From: Coriaria nepalensis
Lineage: Eukaryota > Streptophyta > Magnoliopsida > Cucurbitales > Coriariaceae
Direction: 5' to 3'
Length of the DNA: 64,000 nucleotides
Assembly (NCBI GenBank): GCA_027186245.1
Contig: CP114489.1
Span: 3,603,501-3,667,500, forward strand
This document shows, piece by piece, positions 36,268 to 48,500 of this stretch. The notes under the pieces are model-generated. The model did not search any database. It saw nothing but the letters and a program-made list of their open reading frames with translations, and was not told where the DNA came from. The translations under genes were made by a program, and so were the position numbers. Each line of letters starts with the position of its first letter. Positions within the stretch are counted from its first letter, which is position 1.

Positions 36268-36489
36268 GAGCATTCACCTCATCGTAAAATTCTTTAAATT
36301 TAGTTTATAGCTAATATAGTATATTAATTTAATCTCTATTCTCTATTTTATTCATAAAAAAAAAAAAAAAGTTAACGACTCATCAAATTCAAAGAAGAAA
36401 GAAAATAATTTAAAAGCTAAACATGAAGAATTTATAATTTTTTTAAGAAAAATTATATTAAATTTAGACTTTTAACTAAGTGAATGTTC
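36268..36489. mobile_element. MITE, PIF/Harbinger (Tourist)-like
   Basis: A 222-bp element with terminal inverted repeats GAGCATTCAC and GTGAATGTTC (9 of 10 pairing) flanked on both sides by TAA, the 3-bp target duplication typical of PIF/Harbinger elements. The subterminal regions are also inverted matches (TTCTTTAAATTTA against its diverged complement). The interior is AT-rich and non-coding. The superfamily call rests on the TAA duplication. Confidence 0.6.
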
Positions 36490-37887
36490 TAATTTATGTT
36501 TAATTAACTGTTATTATTCCTGAAAGATAAATATAAACAGGAAGAAAATATATATTGATCTAAATAAATATATACCATAACTGTGAGATCTTTTGAATGG
36601 TGTCCTCTTTATAAAAAATAGCGCCGATGAGATTTATTTCTTGTATTGGTCTTATTTGTTTTCTTATATACCAAAGCTTTCTTTTTTTTTTTTAGCCAAA
36701 GAGTAGCATGGAATAAAATTCTCACCAAAAATCGATCCAAACATGTCATAAAAAAAGGTTTATATTTGGGGGACTACCCTCTCGGTCAAGACTATTTTGA
36801 ATAATACCATTATTTTGAAAAATTTTGCGAACTGCACTTCTATTTTTTAATGACAAAATACCCTTAAATTAAAGAAAGACAAATAAGAAAATGCTGAAAA
36901 CGAACTTCATGAATTTTGTTTTCGAAACTTTGATGCCAAAGGTCATAGGCTAAGCACTATGCAGGCTCGTACGAGGATTGACCTGCTCGGTCATGTTGCA
37001 GGGATCGGCTGCCATATCACTGCCTCCCTTGCCATGAAAATTTTTACAAATCCATTTAAGAATCAGTCTCACTTGAAATTTCTACTTTTCCACCTTAATC
37101 ATTCGAAATCTCGATTTTTGAACTCACTAAAATACTCCTTACAATCATTGCGATTGGCTAGGATTATCGCTTATGATCGGTCATAATCATCAGTTACAGT
37201 TGCCCATGTTCGACTTTGATCATCGATTATGATCGGTCATGATCAATCATCGATTATAATCGGCCATGATCGGTCACGATTATTGTCATAATCGGCCATG
37301 ATTGATCGACCGCAATCAAACATGATCGATATGGTAGTTGATCTATTCCATCATCTTGTAATTTTTTTTAAAAAAATTTTACTTGTCGTCTCTTGTTGAT
37401 ATGTGGGCAAAATAAAATTAAAAAACATTAATTTGGACAAATCAAATCATGAGAACAAAAGTTAGAAATATAAGAATAGCTCAAAAGATTTTGAATAAAA
37501 TATGAAAACTTTTAGATCTCAAAATTATTAAAAGAGAATAAATCAGAAAACGAGAAAAAAAAAAGAAATCATAAATAGAGAAATTGAAAGCGATAAATAA
37601 TATAAAAGATTAAAAATATAAAAATAGATATAAAATAAAATATAACAGAAAAATAATAATAATAATAAATTAATATATATAAATATAAATTAATAATCTT
37701 GTTATTAAAAAATGATTATTTTTTATCACATGCACAAATTCCCTCAAAAAGAAATGAAATCTTGCCACAATTTCGTTGACATTTTCGCTCGCACTATACC
37801 TACCAACTTTCGCGCCCCCGGAAATGCACTTTATTCTTCCCTTTTCTCCATCTTGTCCCCCACTCTTCCCCTGTTGCTCTTATTAGC
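36490..37887. other. Intergenic tract with GATCGG-type repeats
   Basis: No gene. The frame at 36959-37186 has no family support. Five copies of a degenerate, partly palindromic 14-mer (RATCGGYCAYRATY) start at 37175, 37231, 37258, 37268 and 37290. The remainder is extremely AT-rich (37340-37730). Confidence 0.45.
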
Positions 37888-38450
37888 TAGAGGTGCCAAA
37901 ATGAGTCGGGTCGGCACGAGCATGCACAACATAACATGAGCACGGGACCGTGTCATGCCTTACTATGTGAGCACGTGGGATGGCACGATACGACCTTTTT
38001 GGACCCGTTTGAGGCACGTGCCGAAAAGCACAACCTAATCTTATGAGTTTTTTTCTCCGAAAATCATTTTATATATTAAAAACCGTTCGATTAATACAAA
38101 ATCTTATTTGGCCAAATAATATTTATTACAGTTTATTTATAATTTTAATTATTAATAATACAAAATAATAATTATTATAAATAATTAACAATATACAAAA
38201 TATATATTATATTATTAATATTTTACTAATTCTTTTAAAATTTTTCTTTTATTTAAAATTAATTATTTTTAAAAAAACAATCTTTTGAAATCACAAATCA
38301 AAATGGACTTACAGGCCTATAAATTGAAATGGGCTCACGGATATCTCATGTGCCGACACGATCTGTTACCATACCGATACCAGATGGGCCAATCCATACC
38401 CGGCCAAGCACGACGTGATCCGTGCCCTGCCCAACGAATCGCCACCTCTG
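37888..38450. mobile_element. hAT-like non-autonomous element, copy 2
   Basis: The 563-bp element starts TAGAGGTGCCAAAATGAGTC and ends ACGAATCGCCACCTCTG, so the ten terminal bases pair at eight positions. The flanking octamers TTATTAGC (37880-37887) and TCATCAGC (38451-38458) match at 6 of 8, as expected for a decayed 8-bp hAT target duplication. The subterminal regions are rich in GCACGA/CGTGCC words. The AT-rich middle (GAAAATCATTTTATAT, TTATTTGGCCAAATAAT) is the reverse complement of a block in copy 1. There is no coding capacity. Confidence 0.75.
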
Positions 38451-38515
38451 TCATCAGCCGGTCATAATCAACCCCGCGGCATTTTCTGCCGTTCTCTTTC
38501 TCAGCTGGAGCCTAG

Positions 38516-41500
38516 ATGGAGCCACTTTCCTTGCTCCAACGGTACCGTCGCGGCCGTCGGAAGCTGTTAGAGTTCTTGTTATCGTCGGATTTGATCAAAG
38601 AGCTTCGAACTCCGTCCGGTCTTACCAACGCTATCTCCGACATCGGTTTTGATTCTCTCAGCGCTGATTATGGTGTCGACTGCGCCAAATACGGTAATTG
38701 TATATCACGACCTTTTCAGTAGAGCGCTAATGGCTAAGTATGCCTTATTTTTCATCCTGCTCTATCTCAAGGAATTTTGTTCTTTAGCTCAGGTTATAGT
38801 ATTTATCTGCATATTTTTGTTGCTTATCCGGTGAAGTGGTTAAATGCTGTTATTAGGTGGCGTTTTTGATATATCTGTAGCAACTGACAAGTACTTACAT
38901 GAATCTTCTTATCCAGTTATGGTAAGATAAAGAACGCCCTGCTGTAATCTGCATTTACTTTTGCTTTTTTCCCCCCCTTGTTATTGAGTACAGTTAGGTG
39001 TATAAAAAAAAAATCTAAGTTAATTGATGTTGGAGCTAATGCTTTCATGATGTGATGGCGAGATATGCGTTCATCTGTAACAATTTTTTATTGAAATTTG
39101 TGAGAATAACAAATTCAGCTACAACGAGCCGCTATTCATTTGGTTTAAATTTGACTATGATGTCTTGGAAGTTTTCACAATAATAAAGAAAGTCCTTTTA
39201 AATTTATATATGTTTGCAGATTCATCTCGATCTAGAGGTTCCGATTATTTTCTACTTTCAGATCCAGATTCTTCTAGACCACCTCCTAGGCGTGCTCCTC
39301 CACCTATAGATGTGAAAAGAACCTCTGATGATGCATCATATTCATCTAGGAAGAGGGATTCATTGTTGTTGACGGCATTACAACTTCTAGGGATGATTAC
39401 AGTCCTAAATATGCTGGAAAAAGGTTGCACCTTCAAAACCTATTGAAGTTGTAAAAGTTACCCCTCTAGGGTTGCCTAAGCTGAATACAGGTATCACACA
39501 ATTTACTTTTACTTAATTCAGAGTTTAAAGGTTTTAAGTTGTTTCTCTAAAACTATAATCTGTTTGAGTGAACGATCAAGTCTTTGTTGGGAAAGATATA
39601 TATATATATATATATATGCAAGGAACCCTACTTTTTCTTTGCTTGAGTAAATTGATACATAGCTTCAGGATCAATGAAGGCTTGACTGAAGATGACTTGC
39701 GGGAATCAGCTTATGAAACACTGATTGCATCTATGTCATTTTCTGGGTAAGCTTTCAATTTGTGAGACTTTAGGTCTGTCAATCCTGCTTGCTTCCTTGG
39801 TCTCCAAAATCTGGGATGGTTGTGGTCATGCTAGTGCTCCGACTTTATGGAGAAAGACTGGTTTGTTGCTGTAAAATATTTTATAAAATTACGTGTCTTT
39901 CTGCAGCTGGATCGTTTCTTTTGACCAATCAACTTATTCTTGGCTGCTCTTTTTATAAATGCAAAAACCGTTCCAAAATGAAGTGTCATGTCTTTCCGAA
40001 GATGTTATCTCTGTGCTTCCAGTTGCATACTTACTGGATCATGAACTAACTCAGCTACCTGTGCTTGCAAAGAAACTAGAATGGATCTGCTTATCAAGGA
40101 AGATATAGATCATTATCTGGTTGGACAATCTTCTTATTTTCAAAAAGAAAAACACTTTTCATAGCCTTACGATATGGTGTTTCAGCAGATTGGAGAAATT
40201 GCAAAACCTAGTATCCTTGATTGGGTAATTGCTCAGCTTGACTGTGTGTTGGAATGGACTGGTCGTGCTTTTGACCTTGAGGTTGGTTTCTTAGCAAATA
40301 GGACAGTATTTAAAGGAAGGGAGAAAAATATATATATACTATATAAAAGTGCAATTATGTAATGATAAAACTCATCTGATTATAATTGCTCATAATTTTG
40401 AAAAGCCTAGATTAAGAGGGTTGCAACATAAGTGAATGTTACTGTCTTAGTATGTGGGCATCATAAGTTGATTAGTATAAATTTATTGAGTATAGTATTT
40501 GGCCGTGTGAAGGACTGGGAACCTTGTCATCTCAGCAAAGACAGGCAGCTTCAATAATCGAAGTGTTTAGCTTCAATAATAGAGGAGGTATATTTTCCTT
40601 TTAAAAAGATTGTTTGGCTTTTCTTATAAATGCCCAAGAATATTTATCGTGCCAATATTTCTAGTTAGTGATTTTTTCGTTACATGACATTACCCTTTAG
40701 AAGATTATTGGCGGCTGATTTATGGGGGACATCTTGTGAATAATTTATAGACTTTGGGTTCATATAATACTTTGATTAATTGTTTATACAGTCATCATCA
40801 TCATCGTCATCTAGAGTTTCTATAGATCATCGTTCATGTTTTCACCCCTCTAAATTGAGGAGTATAGTTTATCATGTTGGGCATCCAAGATTAGTTATTT
40901 TATTCTTTTATTTGCTCATGTATTTTCCATTTAGAGCTGCCTATGCGATTTCTTCATCTTATGACTCCTATTGTGGATAACAAGCAGACGGTGGATCAGT
41001 TTTTTGGATTAAATCTCCCAATGGATATCACACATTTGCAAGCTCTACTGTCTGTTATTTTTCACAGCTTGGATGCCTATTTGTTCAAGTTACTCGATCA
41101 GTTAGGTAATGTACTTATTTTTTATGTGGAGTGATTAATGTGAATAATCTATTTCCTCTTTGCTTTGTTATTTTACGGATATTATGCTTAATTACAACTG
41201 GGAAGCAACCTCAGAACAAAAAACGGGGCCTTCTATGGTTCGTGAAACCTTAATGAATTCATAGTGCCTTTTGTTATTGCAGTTGACAAAAGTCATCTAT
41301 ATCCGGCAATTCCTCTCTTGATGCTGTTTAAAGAGATGGTTATGCTGGTAACAAAGAAAAACTTGCTTGAATGTATTTTGGGCATAAATGTAAGCAACAA
41401 ATTGAATGGCTTGAGAATCTCCCAGCTCTGTATTAGACTGAATACTCTCAAAGTAAGTTCTGTTTTGGTTATTTGTTATCAATTGATTTCAAGGAAGAAT

Positions 41501-43036
41501 GATGATATCATTAATAACTCATACTTCAGAACTAGAATTTGCTCAAGAAATAAAATCCTAAACGTGAGATTTTGAGCATATTGGAATGTACCTTTCCTGG
41601 CCTGCTACTCTAACATTCAGACTATGCTACCAATTCAAAATCATAGAGAAGATTAAATAATGATCACCTCTTGTAGAAGCACTGATTAATGACATTCATG
41701 AGAGAGATTCTAAAACAACAGCCCAATATTTGTATCTCTATTATAAGCAGTCCAATGCATTGTTTACCATGATGTTATTCTGCTTATACCACTGAAAACT
41801 TTATGAAGAAATGGTGTAGCTATTCGCAGTCAGTACCTGTAAACATTGTTTATATTATCTTTTGCCATCCTTGAAGATAATCAATCTTGTATTTTTCTAT
41901 TATAATGTTAATCAATTAGGTACAAGAGTAGTTTTCTGGGATCTTAGAGACACATTTCCCTTTGGGCTGTATCGTGGTAACGTCAAAGGTTCTTGCTTAG
42001 ACAGTGTACTTCCCCATATTGATACTGTAAGATGTTAAGACTGCTAATCGTACAACTTTCTTTTTCATCAAGACACTACTCCAAAGGATTTTACTCACCC
42101 AACATATTGTAATTATGGGCCCTTGATCATGTCTGTGGTTTAATCGATGATTCTCTTAGAGACATTGTGGTATTAAACATCTGCAGAGCATTGTTGGTAG
42201 GCTATCATCTTGAGACCTAATCTTCTAGAACACCTAACCATCCAGGGTGTTTCTTTTTGTTAATTGGTTTTCTTCATATCGTGGTCTAGGAAGGGTTTGT
42301 ATTGGTATTGTTTGATGGAGGTCCTTCTCGCTCTTTTTCTGATGACGATCGAATCAATGGAGGATGATCTTTCGTATGTTGAAGGTATGTTGCAAGCCAA
42401 CACCTTTTTCTAGGAATTCTTTATAGCTGATGGAGAAGGCCTCCCCCGAATTTGCTGAACAAATACTAAGCTTGTATTCCCTTCAGGTTTGTTTTAATAT
42501 CTAAAATTTTTTTTCCCCTCTCTATTTGAAAAGGAGTATGCCTATGTCTTAATCTTGCTGCGATGTTATCATCTATTTCTGCTCAGACCAAAACAGTCAT
42601 CCAAATGCTGATGAATGCAAGCGAACAAATCTCAACCGAACTTGATCCTCATAAAAAAAGGAGATTATCGTTTGGACGATGCTCAAACCTTAATATGAAT
42701 CCTATGCCACAAAAAAGACAGGGAAGCTTCCAAGTTCTTAGAAAGACAATATCATCTCCCTACATCTTCCGGTGATGATCTAATTCTCAAGCCAAGAATC
42801 CCTCCTAAATTCTCTCATCTTGAATTCTTACCATGCTATCATAAACTTGATTCTTAAATTCTCTGTTGCAGAGTATGAAGACTACCCTTTAAAAGACTCA
42901 AGTTCTAGATCACCTCTCGCGTTGGACCTACTCAAGCGGACTGCCTCGCTCCGTTGGAGCAACAGTAGCACAGTACTAGTTTCACTTCTTTGAAGAAGAG
43001 ATTCCAAGAAGCGACATCAGAAATCAGAAAAGTCGT
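38516..43036 (+). pseudogene. Pseudogene of a plant UNC-13 homolog (DUF810/MUN, At4g11670-like)
   Basis: Pieces of the family appear in order with old splice sites still visible. These are MEPLSLLQRYRRGRRKLLEF (38516), GGVFDISVATDKYLHESSYP (about 38856), DSSRSRGSDYFLLSDPDSS (39219), LGLPKLNTG then LTEDDLRESAYETLIASMSF (39678), and MVVVMLVLRLYGERL (about 39815). Further on are VISVLPVAYLLDHELTQL (about 40005), KPSILDWVIAQLDCVLEWTG (about 40186), VDQFFGLNLPMDITHLQALL (40992), NKLNGLRISQLCIRLNTLK (about 41396), LDHVCGLIDDSLRDIVV (42123) and QTKTVIQMLMNASEQIS (42587). The last piece is SSRSPLALDLLKRTASLRWS (about 42904). Damage: roughly 480 residues are missing between IASMSF and the YGERL block, several one-base shifts occur (two near 39387-39425), and stops interrupt DDAQTLI and the block after EGLPR. 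Intact relatives (PATROL1 group) are MUN-domain proteins in exocytosis and H+-ATPase trafficking. Confidence 0.88.
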
Positions 43037-43472
43037 GCTTTTGGGTAGAAGATCCCAATTAGAAATTTGTGGTAGGGTCCATTTTAGAATTGTTTTTTAT
43101 TTTTTATTTTTTTCATTGTGATTACCACTTGTATTCTGTAATAGATAATACCCGAAATAGTTTAGAACCTGATGATATTTCTAGAAAAATGATTACCTGT
43201 ATATCACGTGCTGGGGCAACAATAATTGAAGATCACTAGTCGACATAACAAATAATTGAGATTTGCAACACAAATGCATCATACCACTCAGAAAGCAACA
43301 AATTTACACTCCGTTACGAGATTCCTTGGCCAAAGAGTACAATCTGGGTTAAGTTTTGATTTATAATCTAAAAAACTCGATTAAAAACAAAAATATATAG
43401 CTTGAATTATTCTAATCTGTTAAAATTGAAAGAGACAATTAGACACGAGAAGAACACCCCGGTGGAGCTCCC
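43037..43472. other. Convergent spacer between the UNC-13 relic and the C2 gene
   Basis: AT-rich 3' flanks of both. No coding frame was seen. Confidence 0.5.
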
Positions 43473-44021
43473 TCAACGTGAAAATGCAAATACTGGTGTA
43501 CCAATCACAGTTTGACACGGCGGCAGCGTAGCAGAGATGAAGTTAGAATAACTGGCAGCCGAACTTGCACCTTCCAGCTTCACTGCGAGATTAACTATCC
43601 CTTGTCCCCTTGTACCGTCTTTATCCCGTAGTCGGTAACTCAGGTACCGAACCGACCCAACTGGCGGGAGGCCAATATCGGAGGCCGGAATCTGACACCC
43701 ACCCAACTGGGCCTGGCCCATAATGGGTCTCAGGTTGAAAAGCTGGAGATAAATGGAATATCCTTTGGCAAAGAAGGTGGTGGCCAAAGGGATATGAAAT
43801 TTGTCTCCCCATTCAAGTTTGCTACATCTCGTCTCTTTATCGCACTCTCTGGTTCTATACACGTGTTGGTCTTTATCAGCGTCGATTGGTTGTAACACGG
43901 TGAGGGTGATAAAGGATCTGTTACGTCCGTATGAGAAGAGATTGGAAGACTTTGTCTTTATGCCTTCTGCTGATATTACTGTTATCTCCGCCGTGAAAGG
44001 TTGATAATTCTGCTTCAACAT
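43473..44021 (-). CDS. Small C2-domain protein (BAP/BON1-associated-like)
   Basis: One uninterrupted exon of 182 residues. It is essentially a single C2 domain: AEITVISAEGIK (first strand), RSFITLTVLQP, then CSKLEWGDKFHIPL, SIYLQLFNLRPIMGQAQLGG, and LSYRLRDKDGTRGQGIVNLAV. That last block and the C-terminal TVIGTPVFAF resemble the Arabidopsis BAP1/BAP2 group. Known role of that group: calcium/phospholipid-binding partners of the copine BON1 that restrain cell death and defence. Few acidic residues are visible in the putative calcium loops, so calcium binding is uncertain. An AG microsatellite (44049-44070) lies in the leader. An ACGTG-type element (TCACGTGC) at 44336-44343 lies about 315 bases upstream. 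Confidence 0.82.
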   Translation of the reverse strand: MLKQNYQPFTAEITVISAEGIKTKSSNLFSYGRNRSFITLTVLQPIDADKDQHVYRTRECDKETRCSKLEWGDKFHIPLATTFFAKGYSIYLQLFNLRPIMGQAQLGGCQIPASDIGLPPVGSVRYLSYRLRDKDGTRGQGIVNLAVKLEGASSAASYSNFISATLPPCQTVIGTPVFAFSR

Positions 44022-45015
44022 CTTAACTGTGTATCAGATCAAAGTTCATGTGAGAGAGAGAGAGAGAGAGAAGAGAGATTTGTGTTGAGGTTTTTTAAGT
44101 GGCTAGAGTGAGTGACTGATAACAACACTGCTTAACTCCATTGTCAAATCCACCAGCAGGTAGCGTGACACATGTCGTTTCCAGGTCATTTTCTCTATCA
44201 GATTAGTGAGAGAAATGTTTAAACAAAAATTAAAAATGCTACAGGAGAGGGCTGTGTTAGGTGTGTTGAATGAATCAACAAAATAATTATCTTTACTGGT
44301 ACTGGTATAAGGTGGCGGTTTTTGACGTGTCCAAATCACGTGCTTAGTGAATAATCTTACTTTTTTTCATGCTGTTCTATTACAAAACAAGATGGACCGC
44401 GTCTCCTATTGAAATCGGCAAGTATTCAAGCACAATCGCAAATGCCTTTATATTACCAATAAACAGCCCACTATGTGTGGTCGAATTAATATCGCCAGAT
44501 CACACTTTTGATTCTCATAGGCATGCTTTAAGGCCGCCATTTACTCCCTCTTCTTTCTGTCGCTCTTAACTTTTCCGCCACAAAGGTGGACTTCTGTCGG
44601 CATGTTATCTTATACGGCGTTGGATGAAGAAGTTTTGGTCATGCATTCATTATTCCTGTCGACGTGCTCTAGTTCACAAATCAATCATAGAACGGCGCTG
44701 CAATATGATTTTGAGTAGGATAACACAGGTGGGGAAGTAACAGTACTAGTCACCTAGTCAACAAATCTCATTTATACTTAAAAACTAACTCTAGTATAAT
44801 CAGTCATCCAATCGGTTCTTAAATGTAAACTAATCCAAAAGTACGTAATATTAGTTACCAACCAACCCGTGACAAGCTGGTCCCTTGAGATTTACATTGG
44901 CATCTGCTGCTTCTCCGCTGTTTCCTCGCGGCAAAACTCTAGCCGTAATTTATCATTCAAATTCTAGGTCCAAGTTGCAATGACTTTCTTAAGAATCAAG
45001 TTTTTACTCTTCTGG
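44022..45015. other. Intergenic: C2 gene promoter side
   Basis: No gene is supported. It includes a G-box-like ATCACGTGCT at 44335-44344. The frame at 44369-44569 resembles no family. Confidence 0.4.
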
Positions 45016-45331
45016 TATGGCTCGTGATCAATCGGAGCCCTACGTTAAATTAAAATTTGAAACCTTTTTAATATAAAATATTTTTTTTAAAAAAAATTAT
45101 ATATATAAATTATTTACTTCTTTTAACAGATAAGTTATTCTAATAAAATATGTAAAAATAGCATACTAACTATTTCATTTTTTTAAATTTTTTTCATATT
45201 TCCCGTAAACATGCCTTTTTAGTACATTCTCAAATTTCAACAATTATATATATATCATAATTATTTGAGGCCTCACAATATATGAAACCTTAATTCACTA
45301 CTTTTCCTGTCATAATACAGAGCCGGCTCTG
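45016..45331 (+). mobile_element. MITE-like element, copy B of the nested family
   Basis: From ATGGCTCGTGATCAATCGGA and AAATTAAAATTTGAAACCTT through TTTTTAGTACATTCTCAAAT to ATCATAATTATTTGAGGCCT the order and spacing follow copy A (31404-31706) in the opposite orientation. The right side ends in the palindrome CAGAGCCGGCTCTG (45318-45331), which may be a terminal repeat. No coding capacity. Confidence 0.65.
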
Positions 45332-45568
45332 TCCAGTATGCTGTATGTATGACCATAACTTTGATGCAAAAGATCTTATCCAAGTTCTCATTAAAAATTA
45401 TAGATGAATTGTTCAACTACCAAAAACGATCAGGAGAAACAATCATCCCTTGAAGAAACCAGAAATAGGAGAAACTCCGGCAAAAAATTGGTTCAAGAAT
45501 GAGTGGACGGAAAAACCAAAAACTTTTGGAAACTACAAAAAGTGGCGAAGAGGTTAAGGTAGATAACC

Positions 45569-48500
45569 TTATTCGGTAGGAAAACAGTCCATTTTAACAT
45601 CGGTAACATCAAGCTGCAATATTTCAGCTCTGCAACCAAGTATAGATCCAACACTGTGAAAGAGAAAAGGATCCACATTGATTTGAAAGAAATCATATAG
45701 TAAAAACAAGGAAAGAGAAAAGGGTTACATCCTGAGTTAGAAATACTGCTGCCAGAAAGAATAGTTTTTTCTCATACCTGGGATGGGTTCTACCAAGATC
45801 TCCATGAACAAATTCCTTGATATACGTACCAGCCTACATGGCATATAAAATACATTATGTTCACCATTCACTCAATGCAACTTGAGAAACTAGATACTTG
45901 AAAAATCCTTTGTAAGGCAAGTGCAATTAAACATAGATGCATAAATATTTGTGTTGAAAGTCTTACCCGAATACTAGTAATTAGGCTATAATTATATACC
46001 ATATTTAAGTAGGTGTTATATTTAGATAAATAGAGAGATTAGCGGTCAAGAGTAGTAACTATAGTGATCTGTTTTATTTATTCTTAATTAGGCAGATTAT
46101 TTTTTTATTTTGAATCCTAGAAGGATCTATAAGTATGTATATATGTACAGAGAAATATGAGTTGAATAATTTCATACCTCAGTCTCTGTTTATAATTTGT
46201 GTACCCATGAATTTGATTTTTCTATCCAAAATGACATGCATTTTCTTTAATTATGACTTTTCACAGAATAGTTTCATGAATATATTTCCTAATATAGGGA
46301 ATAATATCATCTTTCAAATACAAAAGATGTAGTTAATTGCTATATCACTTTCCCACTACAATACTTTGGGCCCATGTAAGGTTAGAATAACATTACCTGG
46401 GTGCAAAGATGTAATAGGAAATATTGAGAACTTCCAGCAACCTTCTCAGTCTTCATCCTAAAGCAAGGAGTCAGAGAAAAAAAGGAAACTCAGATTAGCT
46501 TTTCTCAGCAACGCAAGGACAAGAATACTGATTGATTCAACCATAATTGGAAACATCTCCAACCAATGTATTATCTTTTCACGATCTAGTGGACTTCGAC
46601 GGTGAAGCACTCTTATTGGAGTCCTCTGCGCAATTTGCTGCATAAAACATTCTGAGGTGAAATTCTGGTAGAAAAATGAAGCAATATAGTTTTTCATAGC
46701 ATACTAGCTTGATAGTTTCCAGGTACAGCCTTAAAAGAACAATCTGAGTAAGAGTCTTCCGGCGTATATGTACTACTTGACTCCACTCCTAGAATCAATA
46801 TTCTTTGTAAAAGCAAAACCATGAGCTGAGGAAGAATAAAGCTACCAAAAGGATCACGTTTTGTTAATAACATTTCACTATGAAAGTGGATTTGGATCAC
46901 CTTTTGTAAATAGCATTTCAATATTGAGAACTTATGACCTGATCAATTGATTGGCTTACTGTCACTGAAAGATGACTTCCATAAGATTGAAGCAGATGCT
47001 TACAACTGAGGAAATGGATAGGTGAAGGCGAAGATGCCATGTTATAGCATCTTCACTGTTCATATAAGAGAGGGACAAAGCATGCTGAACTCACCATGTC
47101 TTTGAGTGATAGCATTTCACTATGAAAATGGACTACGTTTTGTTAACAACATTTCACTATGGAAGTGGATTTGGATCACGTTTTGTAAGTAGCATTTCAA
47201 TATTGAGAACTTCCGACCTGATCAATTGATTGGCTTACTGTCACTGAAAGATGACTTCCATAAAATTGAAGCAGATGCTTACAACTGAGGAAATGGATAG
47301 GTGAAGATGCCATGTTATAGCATCTTCACTGTTCATATAAGAGAGGCACAAAGCATGCTGAACTCACTATGTCTTTGAGTGAAGATATGGAATCAAAATC
47401 TTTATCCTCAATTGGCCGGGATGTCCACACCAGTGCAGCATATTGCTTCTGCATTATATAGAAACAGTAGATATCTCATGTCCAGTATTTTGTACCTACC
47501 TAATGACTTCATCCCTGTAATCCTCAGAAATGCAAACCAAAAAATCAGATCACAAACGAAAATAACCTGCTTCTCTGCTTCTCCTTCACGCATCAGAGCC
47601 CACCCCTCACTGCCAATAACTTTTAAATTTTTTACTCCAACCTGCATTTATATTTGTTTTGAGAAGTTTAACACTAATTCAATCAATGAGGAAGCAACAA
47701 CACCAAATAAAGACTGCACTCACCAATTTCTTTTCTGAGTTGTTTATCTTTGTTTCCACTTCTTTCACAGCCATCTCAGATGGAATACAGCGAGCATTTT
47801 GTATCTCAACCAGGAAAGGCCTACCCGAACCCAACATTCGAACCTGAACAAACAAAAAAATTGTGTTAATAACTTCATTTCCTAAACTCAAGGTTGCAAA
47901 AATGAGATCAGATCTGTAGTACATCAATATCCTCTCTACCAGCAGCATGAAACTTGTAGTTATCACCATGGCACAACGGAAGAATGCTGCTACCAAGTAT
48001 CTCCTGCAGAATGTACACCACATATCAGGATAATGGCCAGAAGAACAACCTCCAACAACAAAGAAAATGGCAATTAGTAATTTTGTCGTTTCTACCTCAA
48101 CAGATGTTTCACCCATTCTCTCATCATCAATGATCCACCGTGTTTGACTCACATTTCTTGAATACTGCAATATAATGTATTCAAACAGCATGAGGATCGA
48201 GGAACAAGATATTGATGACCTGAAAAGGGTCTCAAGTTCAAATTAATATAAATATTGTTGTTTAGAAACTCTTAAGCATGCTTATGATTTGTTCATATCA
48301 CAGTGCCAGTATGATATTTTGTTTATGTTGGAAATTCAAGATTTGGGTAACTCTGAAGGGTAAAAAAAAAAGATAAGAAAAAGGAATCACATATGTGACC
48401 CTGTTTATATCCATTCATCTTCAATAAATATATTACAAAGAAGAGACTTTGTTGTCCTATATGTTCACAGGAAAGGTGAACATAAAAATGCTGAAAAGCA

